Assembly (NCBI RefSeq): GCF_028858725.1
Contig: NC_084760.1
Span: 66,655,867-66,719,866, forward strand
DNA length: 64,000 bases
Reading direction: 5' to 3'
From: Colius striatus
Taxonomy: Eukaryota > Chordata > Aves > Coliiformes > Coliidae
Shown: piece by piece, positions 24,301 through 39,300 of the stretch
Numbering within the stretch: position 1 is the stretch's first letter
Layout: each line of letters opens with the position of its first letter
Translations under genes and position numbers: made by a program
Notes under the pieces: model-generated
Told to the model about the DNA's origin: nothing
Databases searched by the model: none
Seen by the model: only the letters and a program-made list of their open reading frames with translations

Positions 24301-27300
24301 AAAATTCACACCTCGTTTTATTTAACTACAGAAGCAGCATTACTTTATTGGAGGAGTCTGTCTTTAATTGGGGTTCTTAGGCATAACCAGTTAGCTGCTC
24401 TGTTATTTCACATGCATTTGTGTTTATTTTGATAATAGATTAAATGTAATTTAAACAGGGAGAAAATTTTACAGTAGTTCACACGTCACAAGCTTGAAGA
24501 TGGCAACATGGGGTAAATATTAAGGATCTAGAGACCAGGGCAAATGATGCTATAGAGACTCTGGAAAGAAACGTTATACCTAACTGATGACAGGGGTTTT
24601 TTTGTGTGTGTTTGCAAAAACATTTCATAGAGTAGCGTAGGACGTGCAAAATACCAGATAGCCTTGGGTTTTGTTCCCAAACTGGAATATACTGCAGAGG
24701 AGTCATACCAACACAGTGTTGATAGAGAATGAATGTCTGGCAGCAAATGGCCTAGGTGTGTGGTTTGTTTATTAAAATAGGTGATTAAAACAGGAGGCTG
24801 TGAGAGAATTCTTCGAGGAACCCTGATAGACTAGCTCTAGGAGACAGAGAGAAGAAATACATGTAGGGTTTTTTTTTACTGAATCGCTATTTTTTGGTGA
24901 AGCTAACTTCATTTAATGTGGTGTATCCCCAAGGGAAAGGACACATTTGTGAACAAACTTTGTTCTTGTAAATGGTAAAAAGCTGCTGTCTCCAAATCGT
25001 CTATATTGTAACAATTGAATTCAGTCCTCTCTGCTTAAACATGCCTAGATTCAATACAATTTGTTTAAATTACAGGCCTTATTTTTTTTTTTTTGTTGGC
25101 TTTTTTTCCCCCCCCAAATGCCAAGTTTTGTCAAATGCATTTTATTTTCAATTCCATGGTACTTGCAAGTACTAAGAGCAGATCATTTGTTTCCTTTCAG
25201 ATTGTAATGAAGTAGGCATGTTTTACCTTGCTGATGCCAAGATAGAATAATGGATTTCTTTTGTAGGTGGAACACCTAATTTAAAAACACTGTGGTTTGC
25301 CAAAGGACCTGATGTGGAAAAGCAACGGTATAGTACATTTCTGGCATGCTTTCACCTTCAGGAGGGAATGGAAGAGCTCCAAGCTCTAGAAGCACCTGTT
25401 GCAGCATTCTGCTGCTTGCTGGCTTATCTTATGATGCAGGTAACTGGGACAGTTGCTTTTTCTTCATCTGTCAGCCCTGATACACATGGTTGACTAATAA
25501 ACTCACTCTTGCTAGCCTGTGCTGTTTTTTTCTCTTAATCTTTACTGTAGGCATAGTTGATCAAATATAATAGTACTGCATTACAGTATTTTTAATTACT
25601 CCATTTAACATGCAGCATCCTGTTTAAGAAACACTTGGGTTTTTTTAGTAGTTAATCATAACTCTCACATGCCCATGACAAAGCCCCTTGGGCAATTTAA
25701 CAGACAGAGTATAAACCGAGGAATTTGTCTAGGTTTTCAGGACCCATTTGCAAATTAAAGCTTCTCTTTTTGAGTTTCTTTTGTGTCATCAAAAGAAGAC
25801 CTTCCCTTAGGTGACTATGCAGGCTGTGCAAAGAGACAATATAAATATTTACTCAGCTCTGATTCCTTTTCGTGCCATCTTGTCAATCTACTCAGTTTCA
25901 ACACAGAATTGAGGATATGACTCTTCTCATTAAGTTCTGAGTAATAGGGGATCATTAAGTAGCAATTGTGTTATAATTCTAAATATTTGTCAGGCTGCAC
26001 ACTACCTTAATTGTAATAAAAAGGAACACAAAATTAACCACAATATTGCTTCATTATTTAAATTTCTCTTAGGTATTTAACATATTGTCTGTACTTGCCA
26101 CCTTTCACATGCTGATCTCACAGCAGATGAGAAAAATTATAATGCCTGTATCAAATCCAATAGGCTCTGTTGCACTTTTACTTACACTGAACAATATTTT
26201 ATCTTTTGTTTTGCTTATTCAGACTTCACTTTCCTCGGTAACAGATTTATAATGTTGTGCAACACACAAGAACAAGTTGTCCTTGAATTTTCTTTTCTTT
26301 TCCTTCATATGTGTTAGATGATGCATTGAGGAAGTACAGATGGGAATTACACAAATGATCTGTGTGATCTCCGTATTGCTCTTTTTTTTTCTCCCCATAA
26401 TTTTTGTATGGCAGAATATAAGTGGAAAGTGTTTTGAAGGTACATCTCTAAACAGTGTTTCATGCCTTGCAGTTTCAATTCAGCAAGATATGTATCATGC
26501 ATTTAGCTTTTAACATACTTTAAGTGTTTTTCATATTTGGATAAGAAATCACAGTTTCATTTATTTATTGTGCTATCCTGTACACACTTTCATAGCATGA
26601 TTACTAAATTATTTGAGAAGGGTTTCTTTAGTGGGTTTGGGGAGATAGAACACCTACAGATAGATGGGTTCAGCAAGTTTTGATCAGAGTATATTAATAA
26701 AATGGGGGAAAATGTTTTCTAGGGATATGGTTTTCAGAACTTATTATCCAATGACAGTTAAAAATAGATGAAAACAGTTTTGCAGCTCATGTTTTCCACA
26801 ACAATAATAGCAGGGAGATCATGTGAAAGCCTTAATTTGATGGAATATTTTTCATGGCAGTGCCAGCTTTACACCACCTTTCCCATTTTCCTGATCCTCT
26901 TCTGCTCTCTGAGTTGCACTGGTACAACCCACGCTGGGAACCAGACTAGGGAATTGGTTTCGATTAAAGCGTTTTTCATTTCTGATTTAAACTTTGATTT
27001 AAGCTTTGAACATATTGTCAATTTGTTTTCTTTGTGTTTGAGGGGAAAACATGAGAACAAGACTGTCAGCAGCCATGCTTTGAGCTGACCTTATTACTTT
27101 CATTTGTTTTATAGCTGAGGAAACAAAGCTTGTCTAAGTGTGGCCTAATTCTCGTTCTTTCTTTCTACTTTAGTTTCAGATTTATATTAGAGAGAAAAGG
27201 TGGACTGTTATCCGAAAGATGATTTAAGCTGAGTGATCGTAGGTTGCCTTGAAGTAGATTTAACATCATTTCCTTCATCTTATATGAGGGAGAAATAAAC

Positions 27301-30300
27301 TTTTAAAAAATTTCATGAGGTAGCATTTATTCTAACCTAAAGTTAAGTTTTTGCAGGAACCAGCATAGTGACCAAGCCATCTGGCTTCCTCAAATTTTAT
27401 GTGCAAGTATTTAATGAAAACTTCAGATTTTTTTTTTTTTAAGTGAGAAAAGATATACCATAAACAAATCTTACCTATATAAAGAAAGTGTTGAGAGTAA
27501 TCTTTTCAGTGAGGGTCGTTTTCAAATCTCCTCCAAATGAAGAAGAAAAACAGTGAAAAGGTTACGAAATAATAGGTCTGTCTTTAAAGTCAGGTAAAGG
27601 AATGAATGAGTTCAAATATTAAACTTGTGGAGCCTCCAAAGAAAGAAATTCTCTTTCAAGCTCTTACAGTTTTGGAAGAAGTCTGACAGTGAAAGTGTGA
27701 TAATTCACCAAGTTCAGTTACTGAATAAAATATTTCTCTAAAGAAGGATTTTGTTATTCATAAGCATTTTGATCCATCTGCTTTGTTAGGGGCACTTCCT
27801 TGCTGTTGTACTTGCAAGTGATTTGGACTTACTTTTCTTAGGACAAAATTGTGAGAGTATTAAGAATACTTTTGTAAATGAAAGTCCTTTTTCCTCTTAC
27901 TGCAGTGTATACAATGTTCAAGTTTAGTAAACCTCTCTTGTTTCCATCTACACAAAGGTGATACCTGACTTGAAATACAGGGTAAAGTAGGGCCATTATC
28001 AGATCTTAGCAGCCAAGTGAAGTTAATGAATACCCAAGAGCATTTTGAAAGCTTAAAAGTTTTCTGATATCTCTCACATTCTTATGCTTGATGCAAGTTT
28101 TAACAACGTTGTAGAGTAGAAGGTATTTTACAGTGGGACACAGAGCAAGGTCTGATTTGTAAAAATCCAGTTCTCTATAGTGCTTTAAATAGTTTTTGTC
28201 TTGAGGAGGAAAGAATGGGTTACACCTCACAAGCAAATAAATTAATTAGGTAATTATAGATGGCTTTTTAGTGTGGGTTTTGGAGTTCTTTTCTATTCAT
28301 TTACATCAATACTTTTTGGTTACTTTTTTTCTCCTTCAGTTTTTCTGTCACTTTTTTATATATTTTTTTAATAACCATGCTAAAATCTCTTGATGGATCA
28401 CAGTGGGATGTACACAACATTTCCTGAAAATCAAGCTGTTAAAGCAATGCAGGGGCTTTTCCAGGCAGCCTATTGACTGTTCTGTAAGCTCGCAATGCAC
28501 ATTTCTACACTTTGCAAGAGAAACCTTCCCTCAAGTTCCAGTGAATAAAGAACTGTAGTCCTTTTTGGATCTTGCTTAGAACTCTCTTTATAGCCTCAAC
28601 ATTTGTAACAGATATTTGGCCTTGGTACACATGTATTATCTATAGTGTTCAAAGAAGAAGCAGCAAGTGATAAGGACTGGATTGATACTGTCAGGGAGTC
28701 GGTCCAGCTGGTCTAGAGCTGGTTTTTACCTGAGATGACTGTGTACCTCTCTAGAATCTCAGAGTACCTTTTCACAATGATAAATGTCCCCATTCTCCCT
28801 TTTCTCACAGAACTGTTAAAGAGAATTGTACATGAATTTAGAATTTTTCTTTATGTTTTCCCACTTGAACAGTCTAGGTTTAATTTTCTTATAGTTTTTA
28901 GTTCTTATAGCAGCTTACAGTACCTAAAGGGGGCCTAAGAAAAAGCCAGAGGGGGACTTTTTACAAGGTCATGTAGCAATAGGACAAGGGGTAATGGCTT
29001 TAAACTGAGAGTAGATTTAGATTAGATATTTGGAAGAAGTTCTTCCTTGTGAGGGTAGTGAAGCCCTGGCACAGGTTGCCCAGAGAGGTTGTGGCTGCCA
29101 CATCTCTGGAAGTGTTCAAGGCCAAGTTGGATGGGACTTTAAGCAACCTGCTGTAGAGGAAAGTGTCCCTGTCTATTACAGGGGCTTGGAACTAGATGAT
29201 CTTTAAGGTCCCTTCCAACTCAGTGGTTCTATGAAATACATGTATATACACTATACACAGGTATTGGGATGTGCACTTTGTTCCAAGTTTTTGTTCCCTT
29301 TCTCTTTTCCTAGACGATGCATTCATAGTGGTCATAATGTCATGTCTTTTATTTAAGTTTGATGTGCTTGAGCCAAGTGGAATCAATTTTCAGAAAATTA
29401 CTCTCAGAGTCTTCAGATAATGTTTTGTCTTTTTATCTGTTTAGGTCAGTAGCCTTTCTGTGGAGGACTTAAATGCATTTCTGGCACTTGTTCTCTGCCT
29501 CAAAGGAAAGTCAGCTGCTCAACTGGAGTGTTTGCAGGTATTGTCTGAAATAACTAAGTAACACAAAATGTTCGTTATAACTTTGGGATAAATTTTGTTT
29601 AGGAAGATTCGTCTACATGAAGTTTTTTTCAGATATGGGAACTGAGAGTTATGGTAAATACATAGGATTTTGCTGTTCTATAGTTCATGTGAATACTTGC
29701 ATTTGTTAGTCATGAAAAAAAAACAAAACAGGAGGAACATTTTCTAGTGGTTACAGTCCTATGGTGAGCGAATTAGTCTCAGATTTCTTCCCAGCTTGGA
29801 TTCCAGGCTTCCAGCTGATGGAAAATTTGTAATCCTGTCTCGCAACATTGCTTCATTCTTGAGGAGGATAGTGTTTTGGGACATAAGTTAAATGAAAATC
29901 ATTACATTACATAAATTTTAATATTGCTACTTGTGGGAGAACATAAACATAATGTCAAACTAACAAGAAAAACTCTTTTTTACCTAATGTGATCCACTGT
30001 AGTGAAGAGCTTTTGGATCACACTATTCTGTAACTATTCAGTTCTTTTTAAAAATTTTATATACTGTGTGCAAATCTGGTTTTTCCCTTCCTGTCTCTGG
30101 AAATACACATGTAGAAAAGCAGATTGCTAGATGGTTATTGCAGCAGAGCCATCTAAATAGTTCTTCTTCCATATCTAATTATACAAGACTATTTTCAATC
30201 TCATAGGTTGAGGCTGTATTGAAAGCATTAGCAGTGTACAACACACTGCAAGTGTCAATGCCTATTTGAGTTGTGCGTTTACTTAAAGGTAAAAGTGAAA

Positions 30301-33300
30301 GGGTTAGAAATGGTTGGAACCTTAATGTAGCTTCACTGTGAAAATTTTGCGTATATGTCCAGTAAATTCCGTTTTGAGTAGTCCACATTAGAGTTTTAAA
30401 GTACTTTTTGCTGATAACAAGGTTACTTCCCATTCGTTCCTAGCGCATGGGAACCAAAATAAGAAAACTGGTGTGATTCCAGTTTCATTATCTGATTATC
30501 TATAACAGATGAAGTCCAGCTTCCTATCATTTTTTTCTGAATTCATCACGAATTTGTTCTGCAGCTGACCAAGTGTTAGATCTGTGTAACAAAAAGGAAG
30601 CAATGAGATGAAGGCAGTATTGAAAACAGCAAAAATGTAGGGACTATTTCAGTTTTACTCTTATATATGTTTCTGAAGTGCTTGGAAGTATATTCTGTTT
30701 GAGTCACATAGAATCATAAAATCTTAAGGGTTAGAAAGGATCTTGAAAGATAGATGTCTTTGTGCAATTAACTTGTGTCATAGTCCTTGGAAATTATAAA
30801 TCTGAGTGTTGCAGCCCAAGATTAATCAATGTATGCTGCTTATCAGCAGTCATTCTAGTAATGTAAAGTTGTTTACAAAATATTATAACTTTGTCACAAG
30901 GCTTATGGTAGATCAGATATTGTTGTTCTTCCATTGTTGACATTAAAGTATGTGACACATGAAGCTGGTCTTCCACTGTATCACTCTACGAAGTGGACTG
31001 TACATTGTTGAAATGGATTTATACATACTATTGGCAAGTACTTTCCAAAGTTGCATCACTGCTGTTTATGGAAGCACTTCATGCACTGATGCAGAATGCT
31101 TTTTTGCTGTGCTAAAAAACAACAAAAGAGTCATATAATGCAGTTGAGAATTTTGTATCGGGCTATTCTGTAGAGCACTTCCTTGTCTTATTCTACTATA
31201 ATTCACAGTAGTAGTTTGGGACAGAATAAATCCCTCTGAAGAGAATAGTAAGGAAAGATTTGGCTTCTTTCCCTTCTGAGGCTGTGAATAGGTGAATAAC
31301 AGTTTCAAAACTTTCCCCCATTGCCTTCAAATTAATATTTCTTCCTGTGTTCTGATGGCCTAGATCCTCCCATGGAAAAATATTGCTGTTTTTCAGTTTG
31401 TCACAAATCTCTGACTTGTCAGGCTATGTCAAGAGAAGATGCCACATTGTATTAATTGCCATAAAAATACTCTTTTTTTCTTCATATATAAACCACCTGT
31501 TATTTTGTGGTAGTACCAGATTAAGTTTGAAGATTCATAAGAGGTTAACCTCACTTCACAGGAGGAGTAAAACATAGTCTTTTTCTTGTTTCAGGGCTTC
31601 TTAAATGTGGTGCCTGGATGAATGTAATGTCCTGTAAATTTTCTCTTGACAGGGCAAGAGACTAAACTAATAGAATATCTTACATAAATATTGTAAACAT
31701 AATGATCAATAGAGCAAGCTTATTGAGCACTGTGATTCAAGCATCTCCTTCTCAAAGAGTCTATCTCAGTATAGCTCGAACTGTTTTTACTTATTACTGC
31801 ATTTCTTTAGTAGTTTTAGAAAATCAAGTTATGCTTTGAAGTATTTTTTTTGTAGTTAGTAAACAGGATATCAGTAGTTATTTAACAGCTTAATTTTGTA
31901 GTATTTGTGTTTAATATCAAAGGATCCAAGTGCAATAAATTACATTGGTCCATAGCCAGTGAATATATGGGGTTTACAGTGGGAAAACAGAGGAATAGAC
32001 TTTAATCCGTTCTCTGTACTTTTTGTTCTCCACTGACAAGTTAAACATGATCCAAAGGAACAACTTTATAACTGAGCTTTCAAGGAAGTTATGTTAAACT
32101 TATCTGCAAAATTTTCTGGAAATGTTTGCTACTTCCAATTTTAAACGTAACACTATATTATTAGTTTAAATGTAGGAAAAAAAATGTCTACCCCTTGTGA
32201 AGAACACTGGTTTGATCACAAAAAGAATTCCTCTGTTACTGCAAAGGAGTCTATTAGCAAATATGTTATAGTAAAAGAAAACTTAACTTCAATTGTGAAG
32301 TATGAGAGAAATAGAATAATGAGAACTTTTCAGCCTTCCCTTTCAAATCTGCTTTCTGATACGCTATCCATATTTCATAGTTAATGAGAGCCATAGACCC
32401 GTAAATTTATGAAACAGAAATGTTGATGGTTTCAATAAAGTGGGTTAAAGCCATAAAAAACAGTTTATCTCTTGCTGAAAGTGGGCTGTCGACATAAAAC
32501 TAAAATGCACATTAAATATTGCTTTCTGAGCATAACATAATGTTTATACATGAAGATTTGATTATTTTTCAAGATAGATGGTTTCAAAATACCAAAATGG
32601 GAGCACGATAGAGATGACATACTATACATTCTTTTTCTCTAACTTTTTTCCTAGGTTCCTTGTGCCCTCCCTTATATGGTAGATTAACATTCTGCTTTGC
32701 CCGCCTCCCATAGAGCTTATCCATAAGGTCAGAATTAAATTTTTGACCCCAGGTTGCCTATTTCCCTCCTTCTATTTTAATCTGGTGTGCTGTTTGGGCA
32801 GAAAGCCCAGAGAGCCACCAGTCTAACTTTGAGTCCATTGCAGAGAAAAAGAAGCACTAGCAGTTATGCTTGCAGTCTTGTTTCTTATATTGTTCTGGCC
32901 CAGGTTGTTTACAAGTGCAATTATAGGTCATCTTTCAACTGTAATACATGTCTAACTCTGCTTGAACAGGTGAGGGTATAATAGCTTATAGACACAAATA
33001 TGTTTTTTCTAAGATGTCTCTAAACATGCGGATGTATGAGGAGTTTGTATTGCGGGTGTGAAGTTGTGAATCACACCTTTTCTTAAAGTTGTGGCCAAAA
33101 AATGAGATAGGGAAATTTAGTTAAAAAAGAAATACACCTTGGAACTGGTAGATGAAATTTAGATCCTGTTAAATGCTTTTACAAGTGAAATACATGCCAG
33201 AAAATACAAACTCAGAAGGTAGCAGCAGATGCATGGGTGCACATACACATCACTGATGGAATTTATAGCATTTTCAAGCTGTCTGTAGCTTTGCCATAAA

Positions 33301-36300
33301 ATATCCAGTTATTCCAGAATATCTGCTTTGGAGTAATTATGTCTTTTGTGCTACTCATAAAAGGAACAGTTTGGCTGTGTATGAAGTACAAGAAAGTCAA
33401 GTGCTGAAGTGTATTCCTTCAATTTTTCAAGTGCTTTCACTCACTTTAAAAGTATTACAGATAACAAAATGAGCACATTCATTTTAGATCTTAAATTATA
33501 AACACCAGAGACTCTTTGCAATTTGATTACAAATGAACTTTCACAAAATATGTATCAAATATTACATAATTAACTTTTGGAACAATAAAAAAAATCCCTT
33601 TGCAAGCTAGTTAACGAGTTTGACAGGCAGAAATAGCTTTAGCAGGAATTGTAATTGCAAAAAATGTTTGAATTTTTGTATTGTACAGTGTCATAGAAGC
33701 AAAATTAGTGTGGTAATAGTATTATACCAATATTATACAAGATATTTTTCTCACAATGTTTTCCAGAGGGATGCTTAGCCATATTCTTGCAAAAACGCAG
33801 TATGATCTAAAGTAGTCTAAATCAAGTCTATGAGTATTCTATGCGACCTGATCTAGGTGGACCTGCTTCTGCCAGGGGGTTGGACTGGATGATCTCTATG
33901 ATAGTGTGCAGATATCTTAGTTAGGATCCCTCAAATTTCAGAAGGACGTTGCTAAATCTATTCTGTGTTTTTAAACTCTATATTCTTTCTCCCTTGCCAT
34001 GCCAATAGAAAAGCATAAATAATACCCAGATCCTGAGTATTCCAGAATTTCAATCTTCTGCCATTTGTCAAGCCAAGCTACATTTGTCAATACCATTGGA
34101 TGCAGTACTTTTGAGATAGACTCCTAACAGCCTATGTGAACTATCAAGTTTTTCAAAATACGATTGTTGAAAAGAAAAAATCCTTTCTTGTCCAGAGAGT
34201 GTATGTTTATTGTGCCTAAGTGATTCGTTTCCTAATAAATATTTGCTTGAAGTGTAAATGGGTTGAGCAAAACATAAAATTCAAGAAAGAATATTGTAAA
34301 GATCTCATAGATAAACCTGCCTTATGGACTTAGGACCTGCTTCTGCAGTCTACGTTAGTATTAACTAAACTGGAATTTGAGTGCATTCCCAAATGTTTAC
34401 TGAATCAAGGCTTCTATTCCAACAAAACCTGCATCTGTCAAAAGTGTTTTTAAAATGATAGATGAGATTGTAACTGGCAGGGAATGGGGAAGGGAGAAGA
34501 TTGAGGGAGGTTTACTGATCCTGGCATTGCTTCCACAACCCATTCCCTCATCTGCAGTCTTTCGGTTTTCTTGATGTTCTGGGCTAATCTGGAACAAAAG
34601 TGCAGCAGTATGGGATGTGATTTCAAGATGAGATTGGTTCAGTCCCTATTCAAACCCAGAAATATAACTTTCTTCATATGTCCTCAACATAAGTCTTAAA
34701 TGAATGTGTCCAAATTGAAACAGTCTTCAAGTAGTTAAATTAGTTTTATCTGTAACCATTAAAAAAATACAACAACAAAATTGCAGGATTAGTCAAGAGA
34801 AAGTTATGTTAAATGAGCCCACTTATGTGAAATCTGTATATTAAGGCTGAAAGTTTTCAGGCACCTATACTCTGCTTCTCTCATAATAGCCGGGTTTTGG
34901 CCTCTTGGGCCAGCACTCCTAGTTCAATGTGCTGCCTTTCTATTGCAGAACCTATTTACTTTCCCTAATGACACTGAAGTGGAGGGTATGGCTCTCCCAG
35001 TCTGTTACTGAGAGTGAAATATTATGTTTCTACAGATCTAGCCTTAGTGCAAATACTATTGTATCTCAGAAGCTGAAGTTGCGCACTACTTACAGCATAT
35101 TTTTGAATTCCCATCTCTAGCATCTGTTTCCATTTTCATAAGGATCTCTTATTGTTCTGAAGAAATTCAAGTTTTGCTTGGTCCCATGGCATGGACAACT
35201 GGCTCTACCCTTTCTTTTCTGCTGTTGGTTCATAAACTTATTTTTAAAAAGTCTTAGGTTGACATATTCAAGCTCTAGAGAAGATGGCTGTTCTGCCTCG
35301 CTCTCACCCATTTTCTACTTTACCAAATTTGGTATATTTATTAGTATTATTAGAGTCTATTTCACTGAACATTTTTTACATTTGATGTAAGCTCTGGTAT
35401 CAGAATTCACATAACTGTGAATTCTGTTATGTGTCATTGGCACAAGTACAAACCCCTAGCATGGCTAGATCAGCTCTTCTACCTTCTGAGAAAAAAATGC
35501 ATTAATTTTGTTTGATACAGTTTGCTCATGGAGAAAATCTTGAGCAAGGGCCTTATAAGAGAGGATTTGTGTTCCTTTGTGAGAGATGTTCTTGAATTTG
35601 TCTCCATAATTGTGTAAGCTTGCTCTGCTTCTGTGTGACTTTTTCCCCTTTACTGTCCTGTAGCTCGTTATTAGCAAGGTTTCAACAGGAAGGAAATAGC
35701 AGCAATGTTTCAGTTATATAAAGTCTAAAAGCAATTTATAGCACAAAACATTCTTCGGGATGTTTAAAGTAAAAGACACTCTGGAATTTCAGATAACAAT
35801 TATGTAATCTGTGCCTAATAATGTTGCAGAAAGTGAAACATGGTTATTGCTAGTGAGGGTAATAAAGCTCTCCCAAAATATTAAGCAAACCGGCAGCTTT
35901 GAAAAAGTCAGAGATAACTTATTACAGAGGGGTAAAATAATGATTCCTTGTACCAACTGACATTTTCCTGCCAAGCTTGTGTTGGTCAAAGTGTATGTTT
36001 ACTCACAAGATACATAGCTTTCACTTCCTCACACACTGTGTGTTAGAAGGAAGGAGCAGTAGGTGAGGGCTTGTGTTTGCACTGCGGAGGTGGGGCTGCC
36101 CCGTGTCCCCACAGAGCAGGTGCCGTGCAGGGCCTGGAGCTGGGCAGGGAAGGGCGCGTGCCATGCCGTTGGGAAGCGATGGCACGCACGCACCTGCCTG
36201 TCATCTGCTCTGGGGGCTGCCTGCACCTGCCCGCCTGCCCCTGTCACGCCTGAGCAGGAATGCAAGCTGCACATCTGCCCGGGCTTTCCCTGCAGAGGCA

Positions 36301-39300
36301 GATGGCTGCAGCTAACTGCGGAGGAGTAGAAATGTTTTCTGAAATGACCTAATGAACTGTTTGGAGGTGGATGGAGGATAGAAGATAAAACAAGCCTTTA
36401 GGCATACGGTTACGGTGCTTTGTAAGATGTACTGGAATTTTTCAAATTGCTATGGTAGAAATGTTCACCTTGAAGATAGCAAAAACAGCTGGACTAACCC
36501 AGAACTGATTTGTTCCCTCTCTCTTTGAGCGTATTCTTGATTGACATTACCGTTGTCCAGGGGTTAAAAGTCAAGACAGTGTCTGGTTCCTGTCTGTTGC
36601 TTCTTCTATGACTTTGGTCAGATTGTTCAGTTCTTTCTCATATTTCTTGCTTGTAACACTCATGCACCAGCAATCTCAGTAACAGAAGTTCTGTAGCCAA
36701 AAGTGCTGAATAAATATGAAATTTGAATATATTCTTAACATTAATAATGATGTCGCATGTACATTCTCTTCCCTTTTTATTTTGGAACCATTTTGTTTGA
36801 CATTCACTGAACAATGGCTGAGATGTGAGGGAAGGAGCTTTTTATAAAGAAATGGAGCTATGTTAAAAGTGATACATGTACGTTACCACATTCCTTACCA
36901 GCACTACATCTTAGCACTTCAGGATATCATAGCTCATTAAAACAATTCTATCCAAAGGTTATAAGTGAGGAAACAACCCACAGGACCAATAAAAAGTAGA
37001 TGTAGAAACGTGGTTGTGTGTTACCTCCAAACAAAACTAGTGATTTATGGTAAGATTTAGTTAATTGTTTAGCAATCTAATCTAGTGTGTCTAGTGTCAC
37101 ACCAGCACTAGTGGGACATATCTGCACATTAAGTAAAAAGATATATTGCACTCAGGCTACTATATATCCCCCTGATAGATTTAAAAGAAGAAACATCCAA
37201 TTGGTTTTAGCAAGGGCAGTTTGTGCATGCCCAGGTATTGCTTCCTGTTTATCAATAGTTTTCTATTTCCTTTCTGTGTATAGGGTAAAGAAATACATCT
37301 TGGAAGAAAATATTTCTGTGCTGGGACTGGAGTTCCATAAATTCCTACTAAAGTCAATGAGGGCTTTACTACTGAATTCAATAAAAGCAGAGCTATGCCA
37401 AAACACTTTTGAAAAATCATCCCTCAATCTGCTCAGTGTTATTTACTTTTTAGAAAAAAAAAAGATACAATTATACAGTTGTATGTTGTGTTTGTACACT
37501 GAGGCTTCAATTTAATAAAGACATACTTCAGTCTAGTAACAGTGGCAAGTAATGTTTTTCAATTATAGGAGGCTGAAAGGACAGTAGTTCTGCAGGAAAT
37601 TTATTTTGGCACAGCACCTTGTGTCAAAAAAAAAGGTACCTTTTTGTTTTAAAAGGGCTGTGGATTGGTTCCTGAGACTGCAATGTCACTGAATGCTTAC
37701 TTCCTCAGCAAAGTGCCTGCAGAGTCCAGTGCTGGCTGAAGTGCCGAGATCCCAGAGTTTGGCCTAGCACGGAGCATGCATTTTCTTTTAAACAGCATTC
37801 TTCTCTGTGTTAAGTACACCTTTAAAAATGTCCAAATGACATAAACTGTTTCTCTATTACTCCTCAGCTTGCTCTGACCTATCGCTGATACAAGAAAATG
37901 TAGACTATGACATGTAAGTGATATTGTTTTCTTTAAAAGCTTTATTTGTAGTTAGGTCTTGAGTAGCTCATAAGACCGTCTTTATGTATCAGCTCTGTGC
38001 ACCAAACAAGGATTTTCTAATTTCACTGTTATGTGTTCATCTAAACTAAAGCACAGAGTTGATGTTCTTGTGCCAAAAGGTAGCAACTGTCAAGCCACAT
38101 ATGGCAGTTCTCTTTTCCAAAAGAAGTAGGTGTTCTGGAGGCAGGTACTCTGTTGCAGCTGAATTACAAATCAATTCCTAGTGCTTTGAACATACCTGAT
38201 CACAAGGTCGTAGGTTGGCAGTTCCATTCTTAGGTCATCTGAGATACTGCTGCGTTGATTTGTTATTTGATTTGTCTTGAACCTAGGGTTTGTCATGAAA
38301 CAGAAGCAGACTAGTACTTTTCTTCCTCAACCTGTAGACTTAATGCTTGGGAAACTCTTTAGCCAGAACTGTTTGCCTTGGATCATATCACTTTAAAGGA
38401 TGAGCTGTAGTACCAACATTCTTACTTTGCAGCTGCTTTGCAATACAATGAAACCCTAGGAAGAAAAAAACCCCTCCACATGTTGATTGCACTGGCAAAC
38501 TATTCTTTCTCCTGGAATTCTTTATAATAAGCATTTGGTTCAATGGCAGTTTTATTTGAAGAACTTATATACCAGATATGATATTAGTAACAGTTGTCAT
38601 AGTGTTTCTGGAAGCTACAGCGCTTCAGACATACTAAATTTTGCCTAATCTAATTTTGTTGAACTTCACTGGTCTTTCTGTTGTTTTCAGTGAGAAATAG
38701 ATCAGGCATTTAAAATATACACATACTCAAAACAGCTTAAGAGAGGGAATGGTCACACATTAGGACAGTAAAATAGATCTTGAACGTCTAGTCTGGCTCT
38801 GGGGAGAAAAGAAGAAACAAAGCTAGTTTGTCAGCTTGACTAATTAAGCTTTGGACTATTTTATTAGTGAACTCCCACCTATCAAAATTTCTTTTGTAGT
38901 CTCTATGTCTTGATACACAGCAAATGGTTTCACAGACAGCAGCTCAGTGAGCAAGTTGGGTGCTAACCAACCAACAGAGTCTGTGAGAGGACACGCTGAG
39001 TTAGCAAAGGGAGCCAAGCATGCTCGGCTGAGCACTTGTGTTGGTCATAGAATTTTTACTCCTAGAACTGTGTTCTGTGGACCTGTCCTATGATTAAACA
39101 AAGGGAAGGAGCTGAGGTTAGGTATGGATAAGAACAGGTAGTGGTAAATGAAGCACGTAAAAGAGTAAAGATTTTAGTAGAGGAGCTGGTCCTTGTGGAG
39201 CAGAATAGAGAAACACATAGTGTCAGAAAGTAAAGTAGTAGAACTTTATCTTTGAAGGCTTACAATGGAAAGTTACTGGATTATGAGAGCGAAGTCACCT

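Noticed and set aside
36063..36329. Four overlapping plus- and minus-strand frames in the GC-rich intron patch
   Set aside because: They are open together because of base composition; none has splice sites in a phase that fits FAM120B.
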